Of a stretch of DNA of 64,000 nucleotides, positions 1-8,937 are shown in pieces. The notes beneath the pieces are model-generated. The model was not told where the DNA came from. It made no database searches and saw only the letters and a program-made list of their open reading frames with translations. Each line of letters begins with the position of its first letter. Positions within the stretch are counted from its first letter, which is position 1. The stretch spans positions 17,931,061 to 17,995,060 of the forward strand of contig CM029387.1 of assembly GCA_017165825.1 (NCBI GenBank). The letters are read 5' to 3'. The position numbers were made by a program, and so were the translations under genes. This DNA is from Hepsetus odoe. Taxonomy: Eukaryota > Chordata > Actinopteri > Characiformes > Hepsetidae.

Positions 1-1259
1 TTCAAACATGCTGCAATTTGCTTGCAAAAGTCATTCAGAGGAAAGCGGGCAAGGGATCTGGCCAAATGGATCAGAGCAGCAAGGACAATTCAATCTCACC
101 TCGGAGGTGAACAAATCAGCTGCATGAATGTTCAGATCACTGAACAGGAGGAGTTGCTGACAGAGCTCTACCAGCAGCTGACGGAGAAAGAAGCCTCGAT
201 GCCACGGGTGAATGCCTCGGTCACGAACGAAGGGTTGAAACACAAGGAAAGGGTCACCTATCTGTTTCCTCAGCTGGAGAGGACCAAAGGACTCTTGTCC
301 AGTAGCCAAAGGAAACAGAAAGGAAAGCTCTGGCTCAAGACAAAGGTGAGCTTCACGGAAAGAGCAGTACATTCAGAAAGGAGGGAGACGTCTCCAGAAT
401 AAAGTCGCAAGCTGTGATGGTTGTCCAAAGAGAGAGGATGGAGAGAACGGATGAACAGAGGGACCAAACTGTATGCCAGACAACGAGGAGAGTTGAGACT
501 CCAACCGTTCAGGAGAAGCTGGAAGCTAAAATAGCCACTATGGAAGAACAGCTGAATCAGACCAGAGCAGAGCTGAGATGGGTGCAGGACCACAACGTTA
601 CTCTGCAGGCTGAACTGAGAGAAGTCCGAAGTGAGGCCTGTAAGCTCAGCGAGCTGGAGAAGCAGGTCAGAGGTATGGAATCAAAATTGGCGATCTTCGA
701 ATCTCGACTCACTCCACAGACACCAGTGCATGCTGGGACCCTGGTGGTTAATGCCAAAGCGGAGCAGCTGAAGAACAGTCTGATGGAGAAGCAGGTAAAG
801 ATTCCAGAGGTTGAGCTGCTACATTATGACTCCCTACCTTCAGTTCACCCTCACAATTCAGCAGGCTCAGAACAAGGTGGCTCGTGGAGGAGTCCATGTG
901 GAACTTCTCGTAGTGGAACTAGGAACTGGGATGCTGCCTCACTGGGCTCCAAGCAGCAGGGAAGTATGAGCAAGAAGAGGAAGGAGCCAAAAGACATCAG
1001 CAATGACCTGTCTCAGTTCAAGAAAGCGAACGACAGCTTCTGCACTGTAGATTCTGTGATGAGAGACATGAAGAACAAGGATGGCAGGGGTTGGAAACAG
1101 AGTTCGGACTATGTGAAAAAGACTTCCTCTTTGAACCCTTTAAAATCTGTGTTTAGCTCTCTTTCAGGTTCCGTCAAGGCAAGGTGTTCCACTGAGTCAG
1201 GCGGTTCCTCCAGTGACTCCAGGTTTCGAGTCCAGGCAACAGTTAAAGAAGTGGACTGA
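1..1259 (+). pseudogene. Frameshifted IQ-motif plus coiled-coil reading frame, partial at 5' end
   Basis: The frame is open from base 1 and runs off the left edge. Residues 8-18 read LQKSFRGKRAR, an exact fit to the calmodulin/light-chain-binding IQ consensus (hydrophobic-Q-x3-RG-x3-R). A second, weaker IQ-like start (AARTIQ) follows 22 residues later, about the spacing seen in myosin necks. Charged, heptad-like sequence rich in E, Q, L and K then extends to about base 730, which suggests coiled coil. The last 170 residues are polar and Ser/Lys-rich, ending at a stop at 1257-1259. The first frame stops at 400-402, while the frame that continues is open from 306, so one indel lies near 300. 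About 1.26 kb of coding-like sequence without an intron suggests a retrocopy or retroelement cargo. I do not recognise the parent gene. It could be a myosin- or kinesin-like sequence captured by the retroelement, an unusual retroelement ORF, or a host retrocopy beside a solo LTR. Confidence 0.45.
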
Positions 1260-1433
1260 ACTTCTAGGATTCCCCTCACCACTGCCAGCTGCCTGGACAT
1301 GGCTGGTCAGAGGTCCTTTGTACTGAAGTGTTTTGTGGACCTGACCATATGCCCCAAAAAGGGACGTTTTTGTAGAGTGTTTTTTGTTCTTGACCTCCCC
1401 CCAGAGGTTCGGCTATGTTTTGGGAGCCGCGTC

Positions 1434-1451
1434 TTTTGGGGGCGGGGATTC
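1434..1451 (+). promoter_or_regulatory. Polypurine tract before the LTR
   Basis: A G-rich run (TTTTGGGGGCGGGGATTC) abuts the first TG of the LTR. In LTR retrotransposons this position primes plus-strand DNA synthesis. Its presence supports the LTR at 1452 being a 3' LTR with internal sequence upstream rather than a solo LTR. Confidence 0.5.
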
Positions 1452-1488
1452 TGTCACGGATGAGGTGTGTTTTGGGCACGATAGAGGG

Positions 1489-1583
1489 CGCTCTGTTCTG
1501 ACTGAGCATACCTGAGCTCATGAAGGCACAGGTGTGCCTCATTGGGGCTGACTATTTAAGCCCCGATGAGTCAGAACAGAGCG
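1489..1583 (+). promoter_or_regulatory. Nested inverted repeat around the LTR TATA box
   Basis: Outer arms 1489-1503 and 1569-1583 are perfect 15-bp reverse complements (CGCTCTGTTCTGACT). Inner arms GGGGCT (1544-1549) and AGCCCC (1559-1564) enclose a 9-base loop holding the TATA-like element. The related LTR keeps the same two-level fold with different arm bases. Confidence 0.6.
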
Positions 1584-1718
1584 TGGCTTATTCGTTAGGC
1601 TCAGCCTACACGATATGGTGGTTTTGGTATTCGGTATTCTCTGTAACTTGGTTTAGACTGCAGTTCCTTGGTTTCAGTTTGAACTGCAGTCCTTTGATCT
1701 TGTTTTGTAAATATAGTT

Positions 1719-1724
1719 AATAAA
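1719..1724 (+). terminator. AATAAA polyadenylation signal in the LTR
   Basis: A canonical AATAAA lies about 160 bp downstream of the TATA-like box and 60 bp before the LTR end, where an R/U5 polyadenylation signal is expected. Confidence 0.5.
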
Positions 1725-1800
1725 GCTATGTTCCGAACTCCTGGCTCAGCTTTGGCATCCTTCTTGCACCCCGCCATCGTTACAGAATCAGAGAACGTAA

Positions 1801-1802
<2 letters not shown>

Positions 1803-1883
<81 letters not shown>
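1803..1883 (+). repeat. (GT)n microsatellite
   Basis: About 40 uninterrupted GT units begin shortly after the LTR end. Confidence 0.97.
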
Positions 1884-1884
<1 letters not shown>

Positions 1885-2160
1885 GGAAGGAGGGGGTGGG
1901 TGTTCAGATAAGTGGAGTGAAAAAAAAGGTTTCGCAGAACAGGAACGTCAGACTGGTCAAACTGTTGCTTTTGTCAGAAAAATATAAACTTGCAAATAGT
2001 CAACAGTAGAGAAGCCCATATACTTTTTTTTTTAATTATTATTAAACATTTAAAAAGTGCAAAATAATGCTTGGTTTGATGCTAATCAGCCAAGATTTGA
2101 TTGTGCATCTGATTTACAAGATTAAGAATTTTTTTTTTATCTGCATTTTCCCATTTGGAG

Positions 2161-2220
2161 AATAGACTCCAGCATCAGCCGCAGCCCCGATTAGTATAAG
2201 CAGCTCGAATAACAGTTGGA
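2161..2220 (+). mobile_element. RTE-type LINE/SINE 3' tail remnant
   Basis: The order 'TAGACTCCAGCATC ... CCCCGATTAG ... ATAAGCAGCTC' matches the tail shared by better copies in this window (22100-22236, 62775-62907), which normally ends in AATGGATGGA. Only the last 60 bp survive. Confidence 0.5.
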
Positions 2221-2327
2221 TAAAGTATATGTATTGTATATTATACAGTTCTAAAGAATATACAATGATTATATACAGTTATAAAGAACTACTTGCTTCC
2301 TGTATGCTTCCTGAATGACTTTTGGTC

Positions 2328-2454
2328 CTCATTTTCAGTCCAGTCTCTGTACCTGAGCAGTTCTCCAGATCTTCCTGAAGGACAGTGTTGTAGTCTCTCA
2401 TTTTCAGTCCAGTCTCTGTACCTGAGCAGTTCTCCAGATCTTCCTGAAGGACAG
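2328..2454 (+). repeat. Two-copy tandem duplication, 69-bp period
   Basis: Bases 2328-2385 recur without change at 2397-2454, with an 11-bp spacer. The complete identity implies a recent duplication or ongoing copy-number change. Confidence 0.95.
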
Positions 2455-3640
2455 CACAGGTCACATGCTTTAGGCTGTATATAAATGTATACATGTAAAT
2501 GTGTAGGTTTTACAGACACCACCCACCAGCTACGATCTTTTTACTGAAGAGAAACCTTTACCCTTTTTTTAAATATTTTGTGCTGGTGTATCTTTAATAC
2601 ATTTTAATCCCGGTGAAAATATTGGTTATAGGATTTAGTGGGGTTGTGTTTTTCCTTCTTTTCTTTTTTTTTTTTTTTTTTTTTTTTTGATGCTGATCAT
2701 GTCCTTGCAAAGGCACAAGCTCATTTCCAGCTGTCCGGCACATTTCCCCCACCTGCAGGGTTATTTTTAACTCGATCCATATTCAGTGCACATATAAGAC
2801 AGAGAGAGAATGTTAAACAGCACCTTCTTTAAGTTTATCCTTTTAGCTATACATTCTATAGGGAGCTTTAAGAAATTCTACTATCGTCCTTTCTACAACA
2901 GAGACTTCTGTGTGTCGGTAGAACAGAATATACATCAGTCTGTCTGACTGTCTGACAAACAGCCAAAATGAACACAAAATGAAAAAAATATATCATGAAA
3001 AATGAGCACCTTTACAACAATGATCTCAATCTTCTGTTCCACTGCACTCTCTCTATCCATATCTTCCTCCTGCAATCTCTCTCTCCCACTCTCTCTCTTT
3101 CTTTAGGCTTTTCTTATGAATGTTTCTTTCATTCACACTCTTTCTATTGTCCTCTCTCTCTCTTGCATTTAGTGAAAGGTCTTCGGGAAGTTGAACATCA
3201 TTAATGCTGCATTAACCCCTTTAATTACAGGCCTATTTCAGTCTAAAGCATAGTACTCTCTAACTCCAGGGAAAACAATGCAGTCTAGTTTATAGACGTA
3301 TTAATGAAACTTCTTGGAGGGGGTTTTCATTCACAGGAGCGTCACAGCCAGACGTGTCCGGCTAATTACACTGTGGTCAGTTTGAAGACTGCCGGAAGAG
3401 GTGGTTTATTAGACATTAACTACAGCCTACCTTCTCTGCTAATGAGTGTTGTAGTTACTGTTTAAAATCTTTCACAACTGACTAAAGACCATGCGGGGGG
3501 GTGAATACATCCGCAAAAACTGACTAACACCCTCACAACATCAAATCCCAATTAATGAACTGGGGGACAAGACATGCTAGACAATATTTGATGTGGATTA
3601 ACCCCATTCATTCTCTTGAAGCCTGAATTAAACCAGCACT
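2455..3640. other. Unique DNA with poly-T and pyrimidine-rich tract
   Basis: No gene is seen. A T-run lies at 2665-2688 and a CT-rich stretch at 3040-3170. The part 3200-3440 is less simple in composition and has homeodomain-like cores (TTAATTAC, CTAATTAC); it could be a conserved noncoding element, but this is untested. Confidence 0.5.
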
Positions 3641-3643
3641 TTG

Positions 3644-3703
<60 letters not shown>
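3640..3703 (+). repeat. (CT)n microsatellite at the left gap edge
   Basis: More than 30 CT units run straight into the run of N. Confidence 0.95.
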
Positions 3704-4160
3704 NNNNNNNNNNNNNNNNNNNNNNNNNNNNNNNNNNNNNNNNNNNNNNNNNNNNNNNNNNNNNNNNNNNNNNNNNNNNNNNNNNNNNNNNNNNNNNNNN
3801 NNNNNNNNNNNNNNNNNNNNNNNNNNNNNNNNNNNNNNNNNNNNNNNNNNNNNNNNNNNNNNNNNNNNNNNNNNNNNNNNNNNNNNNNNNNNNNNNNNNN
3901 NNNNNNNNNNNNNNNNNNNNNNNNNNNNNNNNNNNNNNNNNNNNNNNNNNNNNNNNNNNNNNNNNNNNNNNNNNNNNNNNNNNNNNNNNNNNNNNNNNNN
4001 NNNNNNNNNNNNNNNNNNNNNNNNNNNNNNNNNNNNNNNNNNNNNNNNNNNNNNNNNNNNNNNNNNNNNNNNNNNNNNNNNNNNNNNNNNNNNNNNNNNN
4101 NNNNNNNNNNNNNNNNNNNNNNNNNNNNNNNNNNNNNNNNNNNNNNNNNNNNNNNNNNNN
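3704..4160. other. Assembly gap of 457 N
   Basis: All bases are N. The gap sits between a CT array and a GT array, so it probably represents unassembled simple repeat. Reading frames crossing it are not real. Confidence 0.99.

Positions 4161-4226
<66 letters not shown>
4161..4226 (+). repeat. (TG)n microsatellite at the right gap edge
   Basis: An uninterrupted TG run starts at the last N. Confidence 0.95.
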
Positions 4227-4228
<2 letters not shown>

Positions 4229-4372
4229 GAGCTTCACGACTTCCATATCGCTCTCTTATCTTTGTTTTAGAGGTGGATAAAGCTGCCCTTCATCTCAGCG
4301 TCTGAAAAACACCTCCACTCAGAGCAAGCAATGGTGCATCAGTATGGGTCTATTTATGTAACCTCATTTATC

Positions 4373-4410
4373 TGTCTGCCTGTTTGTCTGTTCGTCTGTC
4401 TGTCTGTTTG

Positions 4411-4486
<76 letters not shown>
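4373..4486 (+). repeat. (TCTG)n then (TCTA)n tetranucleotide array
   Basis: Imperfect TCTG units (4373-4410) pass into about 19 TCTA units (4411-4486). Confidence 0.95.
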
Positions 4487-4833
4487 CATGTGCATATTGT
4501 TCAGAGACTACTGCTGGTGATGTTGGTGCTCCTCCTGCAAACAAGCTTCAGCTGTTCATGATCAGAGAACAAAAATCCATCAACTAGCAGCTGGAAAATG
4601 GCATTCAAAGTAGGGAGCTTAGTGAAGACAGCTTACGCAGTTCTGTCCAGACCATTGTGTGGCCATGCTTTCGTCTAAGCTCTGTGAAGTTCTCAAGAGC
4701 TAAAAATCAGTTTCATTCCTGTCTCAGGCACTTGCTTGCTGATGCGCTCCAGAGCTTTAGGCGGCACTGTAGAGTTCGGTGTAGCACTCCTGGGGTGTGA
4801 TGTTTGCTGATGCACCTATGCATTGCATTGTAT

Positions 4834-4853
4834 GAAATAATTATAATTATTTC
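4834..4853. repeat. 20-bp perfect AT palindrome
   Basis: GAAATAATTATAATTATTTC equals its own reverse complement. It ends just before a SINE copy at 4861. It may be chance in AT-rich DNA. Confidence 0.6.
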
Positions 4854-4860
4854 CTGTTTA

Positions 4861-5019
4861 GGTGGCCTAGTTGTTAGTCTTGAGTAAGGTACCATTCCCA
4901 TCACTGTTCTCTGGATGTGCTGGGTTAAAAGCAAAGTTTGTAATTTTTTGTGGTTTACCGTGTGCTGTGTTGTGTTTCACAATAGCAAATAGTCACTTTC
5001 ACTTTCACTTCACTTCACT
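4861..5019 (+). mobile_element. tRNA-derived SINE (family A), internally deleted
   Basis: Family A here has a pol III A box (TGGCCTAGTGG), a B box (GGTTCGATTCC type), a GAGCAAGGTACC core, a TGCATGGGTTAAA segment and a CACTTTCACTTTC tail. This copy keeps the A box and the 3' half but lacks the B-box segment. Confidence 0.8.
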
Positions 5020-5046
5020 CAGTAATTGGGCCAGAGGTGTTTGTTC

Positions 5047-5047
<1 letters not shown>

Positions 5048-5087
<40 letters not shown>
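5048..5087 (+). repeat. (GT)n microsatellite
   Basis: About 20 GT units lie just downstream of the SINE. Confidence 0.95.
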
Positions 5088-5088
<1 letters not shown>

Positions 5089-5089
5089 A

Positions 5090-6000
5090 GGGTTTTCATT
5101 CAGCAGGCCCCCTCTGACCACACAAGGCCTCACGCTACCGCTGAGGTCAAAAGGTTGCAGGGTCACGCGGAGGCATGCCTACTCCAACTAATTACACTAC
5201 AGCCAATAACGTCTCTTCAGCCCACAGACGGAGCAAGAGGATTATGGAGAACATATATGTGGAAGTTATGAGAAAGCTTTGAGAATACCCTATGGAAATG
5301 TCTAGCGTGTCGGAAATTAAGAAGGTAAAGAGAAGGCCCTGTGTGTTTTTGAGACCCATGCTGAGAGCTTGGAACATACCTCAAAAAAATTATAATCACA
5401 TTAATGTTGGTATGCAGCTAACAATGGCCACAAAACAGTGTTTACCAAGAATTAATGATGACTTTAGATTATTTCTGTTAATCGGGCATCATAAAATATC
5501 CACACGATGCAAAGGATAGTCGGTGGAGTTATGAGGTTTTGTTAGAAAAGGAGTGAAATGCTTGATAGAAATGGACGCATTCTTTGCATTGAATTTGCCT
5601 CTTGTGGTCTAGTCCTCTTTTCCTACATTCTTTTAAGCATATGTGTTTTTATGGTTCATGGTTTAATTGAAAACTGTAGTACTTACTGCTCTGTGTTCTT
5701 AAATATCAACATGCAAAATCCGCTGGTCATAGCTAGTGATATTTGGGGGCTTCTGATTGGCTATCCCTAGCCATGCAGATCCTAGCATAGGCATTCTGTA
5801 TATTCATTATATTATATCTTGATTTTGGAAAGTATTTTATTATAATTTTATTCTTATTATGGGGGGCATTACTTTAATTACATATAATTCTGGAAATTAC
5901 AACCAGATTTTAGATATTAGTTATTTAATTAAAAAGTATTTAAACAAATACATCTAGAGATCAATTTCAATATAAAGTTTATTAATTGATATTTTACATT
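5090..6000. other. Unique DNA, increasingly AT-rich
   Basis: No gene or recognised repeat is seen. Bases 5780-6000 are strongly AT-rich. Confidence 0.5.
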
Positions 6001-6007
6001 AGAATTG

Positions 6008-6042
6008 GTGTGTGTGTGTGTCTGTGTGTGTGTATGGGTGTG
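6008..6042 (+). repeat. Short imperfect (GT)n
   Basis: GT units interrupted by TCTG and TATG. Confidence 0.85.
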
Positions 6043-6204
6043 TCTTCATGCATTTGGTGCTCAGGGTGGTCTTTCTAACATTTGTGTGCTGTGTGTGCGG
6101 TTTGGTGTGGTCAGTTTCAGGCCAGTTTGCAGTGGCCAGTGTTGGCAGTATCAATCACCTTCTGCCCAAACGAACAGTGTGGAGTGTAACGTGTTCAGTG
6201 TCGC

Positions 6205-6300
6205 AGCTCAGCTGAGCTAACAAGCTGGGACTGGGCTGAGAGAGTATAAAGGGGTCTGGACTATCTCACAGCTGCATAACACACCAGTGCAGAGCCTGTC
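6205..6300 (+). promoter_or_regulatory. Candidate TATA core promoter with palindromic E-box
   Basis: A perfect 14-bp palindrome AGCTCAGCTGAGCT (6205-6218), with an E-box CAGCTG at its centre, lies about 27 bp before TATAAAGG (6245-6252). A second CAGCTG follows at 6269-6274, near where initiation would fall. No long reading frame follows, so a noncoding transcript, a short first exon or chance are all possible. Confidence 0.25.
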
Positions 6301-6780
6301 GAACTTTAACAGGAATTCTCATGAACTAGCTTAAATTCACATCATGTTTAGGTATTATCTGATCTTTTACTTAAACCCCATCTAGTGCTCTTCCTGGTAT
6401 GTTTCAGAGGGTTTACCGACATTTTCTATCAGGAACTAAAAGCTGTTATTCCATGGCATTAATAAAAAAATGCCCTTACTTTCTGTAGAAAACGAGGCTG
6501 CTTTTGAGAATGTGAAACAGAATGTGAAATCAGATTTTAAGGAACTGAAAGTGTTTTATGACGCTGGTCCAAAGGGCCTTAATTTTTAAGAGTTTAATAG
6601 ACTCTTATTTGAGAACAAAGGGTCTATCAAATAGAAGGTGTCAAATAAAAGTGTCCCTTAGTCAAAAGGGATTTCATTTTTAAGGCTGCTTTTGGGAAAT
6701 TTGTACCTCAAGGTAAGCCAATAAGAGTTCACGATTTTAGTACTTTTCATTTCCTGATTTTAGGTTTTCTGACTCAAGCA

Positions 6781-6998
6781 GATGTGCAATGCAAAACAAC
6801 CTGGAAGCAAAAACCTGCTAAAATCGTGGAAATTGTGGTTGACAAACATCCACCTGCATCAATGCATCAACTACTAAATGGAAAAAAATCAATGCCGCCA
6901 TCTTCTAAATTGAGGAGCTGGAGAAAAGAACATGTCAGGAAAATCTTCCTTTAGTTATTTCTGAACCTGCAAGCTTCCTTTCCAGAACTTCATCCAGC
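6781..6998 (+). repeat. Copy 1 of an old dispersed duplication
   Basis: It aligns by eye with 8450-8544 plus 8811-8937: shared blocks include GTGGAAAT and TGCATCAATGCATCA. One reading frame gives similar peptides in both copies (KPAKIVEIVVD against KPTKVVEIVAD), so the source may once have been coding. The family is not recognised. Confidence 0.5.
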
Positions 6999-7368
6999 AA
7001 TTTGTGCAAAAATCGACGTCCTACCCACCCAATTGTGCTTTCTTTGACACCCAGCTATGGATGGCTGGCATTGGCTGTGATTGTGTTTTAGTACTTAATT
7101 TTTTATTTGGAACTACATCCTTCACATAATTATGATACATCAGAATTCAAAAAAAGAATTCTGCATAATCAATGACTCATCAAGGTCCAGTTTTCCCTAT
7201 TATCAGATTACTGAAGTGAATGAAAAACAAGCTGTTGCCGAAATAATTGGGTGCTTTTAGGGAGTTCTTCCTTCTGAGAAAATTTCTGAGAAGATTTCCT
7301 TTTATGAGTCTTTGTCCCGCACAGTGTTTCTTTGTTTTTTGTTTCTTTGTCCTTTTTGAGTTCTTCCT

Positions 7369-7614
7369 GCAGTGGTGACCTAGTGGTTAGAGACTAGGCC
7401 CCAGGGTCAGATGGTTCTGGGTTCAAATCCCAGACCAGTAGATTGCCCTGAGGTACCCTTGAGCAAGGTACCGTCCCCAGAACTTCTCCCCTGGTGCTGA
7501 ATATGACTGCCAACTGCTGCATGTCGTGTGCATGGGTTAGAAGCAGAGGGTGCATTTCGTTGTGCTGTGCTATGAGCCCACAATGACAATTAGTTGCTTT
7601 CACTTCACTTTCAC
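7369..7614 (+). mobile_element. tRNA-derived SINE (family A), near full length
   Basis: A box at about 7376 (TGACCTAGTGG), B box GGGTTCAAATCCC (7420-7432), GAGCAAGGTACC core and CACTTCACTTTCAC tail, all in the sense orientation. Confidence 0.92.
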
Positions 7615-7663
7615 ACCAACTGCCACCATCTAAAAGTTATTTTTGCCACAAATCACAAAACTA

Positions 7664-7722
7664 CTACTATTATTATTATTATCATTATTAACAACAACAA
7701 AAATAATAATAATAATAATAAT
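7664..7722 (+). repeat. (ATT)n / (AAT)n cluster
   Basis: Short ATT, AAC and AAT triplet runs lie just before the RTE-type tail. Confidence 0.9.
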
Positions 7723-7723
7723 A

Positions 7724-7822
7724 CTGCGATAGGCTGGCGACCTGTCCAGGGTGTGTCCCCGTTCTTTGCCCTATGTGAGCTGGGATGGACCTTAAGACAA
7801 GCAACCCAGAAAATGATTTGAT
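7724..7822 (+). mobile_element. RTE-type 3' tail
   Basis: 'GGCTGGCGACCTGTCCAGGG ... GTGAGCTGGGATGGACC ... CCCAGAAAATGA' is the shared RTE-like tail, 5' truncated and flanked by trinucleotide repeats. Confidence 0.7.
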
Positions 7823-7830
7823 TTTAATTT

Positions 7831-7834
7831 GATG

Positions 7835-7874
<40 letters not shown>

Positions 7875-7980
7875 TAATAACAATGATAATGACAACAACA
7901 ACAACAATGACAACAACAACAACAACAATAATAATAATAATCAACATCATCTTCAGCATCATCATCATCATCATCATCAT
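7831..7980 (+). repeat. Compound (AAT)n(AAC)n(ATC)n trinucleotide array
   Basis: 150 bp of AAT, AAC, GAC and ATC triplets without a frame break. It yields artefactual homopolymer reading frames on both strands. Confidence 0.97.
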
Positions 7981-8117
7981 TGACTTGTGGCTTTCAGATA
8001 GGGTTCTAGATATAACCAAAAAGGTTTTATTCATAAAGAAGAAATAGTTCTTCAGAGAATTTTGAACTGAAACATTCTTTAGGGAACTAAAAGTGTCTCA
8101 CTGCATATTTCCAAATA

Positions 8118-8364
8118 AAGTGAAAGTGAGAGTGACAACCCTTGTCATTGCAAGGTCACAGCAGAGCACATGTGAACCACAATGAAACTGGATCTCTGCA
8201 TTTAACCCATACACACAAACACTGTGCAGCAATTGAAAGCACCTGGGGAGCAGTGACAGGGACGGTACCTTGCTCAATGGTACCTCAGGGCACTTGTGAG
8301 GGAATCGAACCCACAATCTTCCGATGCGGGGCAACTCCCTAACCACTAGACCACCGCTGCCCGC
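8118..8364 (-). mobile_element. tRNA-derived SINE (family A), full length
   Basis: Minus-strand copy running from the tail (AAAGTGAAAGTGA) through TTTAACCCAT and GGTACC to the B-box complement (GAATCGAACCC) and the A-box complement (CCACTAGACCACC). It belongs to the GCCCCGCATCGG sub-type. Confidence 0.95.
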
Positions 8365-8449
8365 TAATGATGCCTGATAATAATGAAATAACCTTCATTT
8401 TCAAGAGAAGAAAAGCACTTTATGATTTTAACTTTTAGAACAAATGTTG

Positions 8450-8937
8450 GCAGATTACAAAATAACTTAGAAGTAGAAACCCACTAAAGTTGTGGAAATA
8501 GTGGCTGATCTTTACGAGCATCCGTCTGCATCAATGCATCAGTTGATCCTGGAGTTTAAAACCAAACTAACTCTGTACTGTTAGTATACCCAAGGGGGTT
8601 GGGTAGCCGGTTGACCTTGGACCCTCAGAGGTTTTTTTCTCCACATAGTGGAGTTTTTGGTTCCTCTCCTCCGTAGTCGTCCGGCTTAAACATCTTAAAC
8701 ATCTATTACTGTAACCTGTTCCATCATCGACCATCAATGTAAAGTGCCTTGGGGCATCTTTGTTGTAAAAGGCGCTATACAAGAATAAATTGAATTGAAT
8801 TGAATTGAATCAGTGCCAATAAAAAATGGATCAAGCCATTGGATCTTCTTAACTGAGCAATCTGAGGAAAGGACATTCAAAGAACATCAAAATCTTTACA
8901 CAGCCTTAATTTCCAGAACTTTATTTAACTCCCATTT
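8450..8937 (+). repeat. Copy 2 of the old duplication, split by a LINE insertion
   Basis: It matches 6781-6998 in two blocks (8450-8544 and 8811-8937) around a (GAATT)n-tailed LINE, so the duplication is older than the LINE. Confidence 0.5.
8545..8811 (+). mobile_element. L2-like LINE 3' end with (GAATT)n tail
   Basis: Contains TAAAGTGCCTTGGGGCA, GGCGCTATACAAGAATAAA and a (TGAAT)n tail. Related copies lie at 39660-39888 (+), 58297-58844 (-) and 62239-62480 (-). It is a 5'-truncated, noncoding 3' UTR. Confidence 0.9.

Larger units (their letters stand above)
1..1784 (+). mobile_element. 3' part of a Ty3/gypsy-like LTR retrotransposon, cut by the window edge
   Basis: An LTR-like block (1452-1784) starts TGTCACGG, ends CGTTACA and is preceded by a G-rich polypurine tract. 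This is the order expected at the 3' end of an LTR retrotransposon. The DNA upstream (1-1430) should then be internal sequence, but no reverse transcriptase, integrase or chromodomain is recognisable there; it holds an IQ/coiled-coil reading frame instead. Alternatively the LTR is solo: the 5 bases before it (GATTC) and after it (GAATC) agree at 4 of 5 positions, so a mutated target duplication cannot be excluded. The polypurine tract favours the first reading. The 5' LTR, if any, lies outside the window. Confidence 0.6.
1452..1784 (+). mobile_element. LTR (333 bp), probably the 3' LTR of a gypsy-like element
   Basis: The ends are imperfect inverted repeats (TGTCACG and CGTTACA). Inside are a TATA-like TATTTAAG (1553-1560) held in a hairpin loop, and AATAAA at 1719-1724, giving a U3-R-U5-like order. 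A related, shorter LTR lies at 57822-58063 and shares the ends and the central hairpin. Confidence 0.75.

Noticed and set aside
1..402. Functional myosin gene
   Set aside because: The IQ motif fits, but no motor domain is visible, the frame shifts near 300, there are no introns, and an LTR follows.
3608..4270. Reading frames of about 200 codons across the gap
   Set aside because: They consist of dinucleotide repeat translations plus unknown residues from N bases.
7792..8047. Poly-Ile/Met/Val frames on both strands
   Set aside because: Translation of an AAT/AAC/ATC trinucleotide array.
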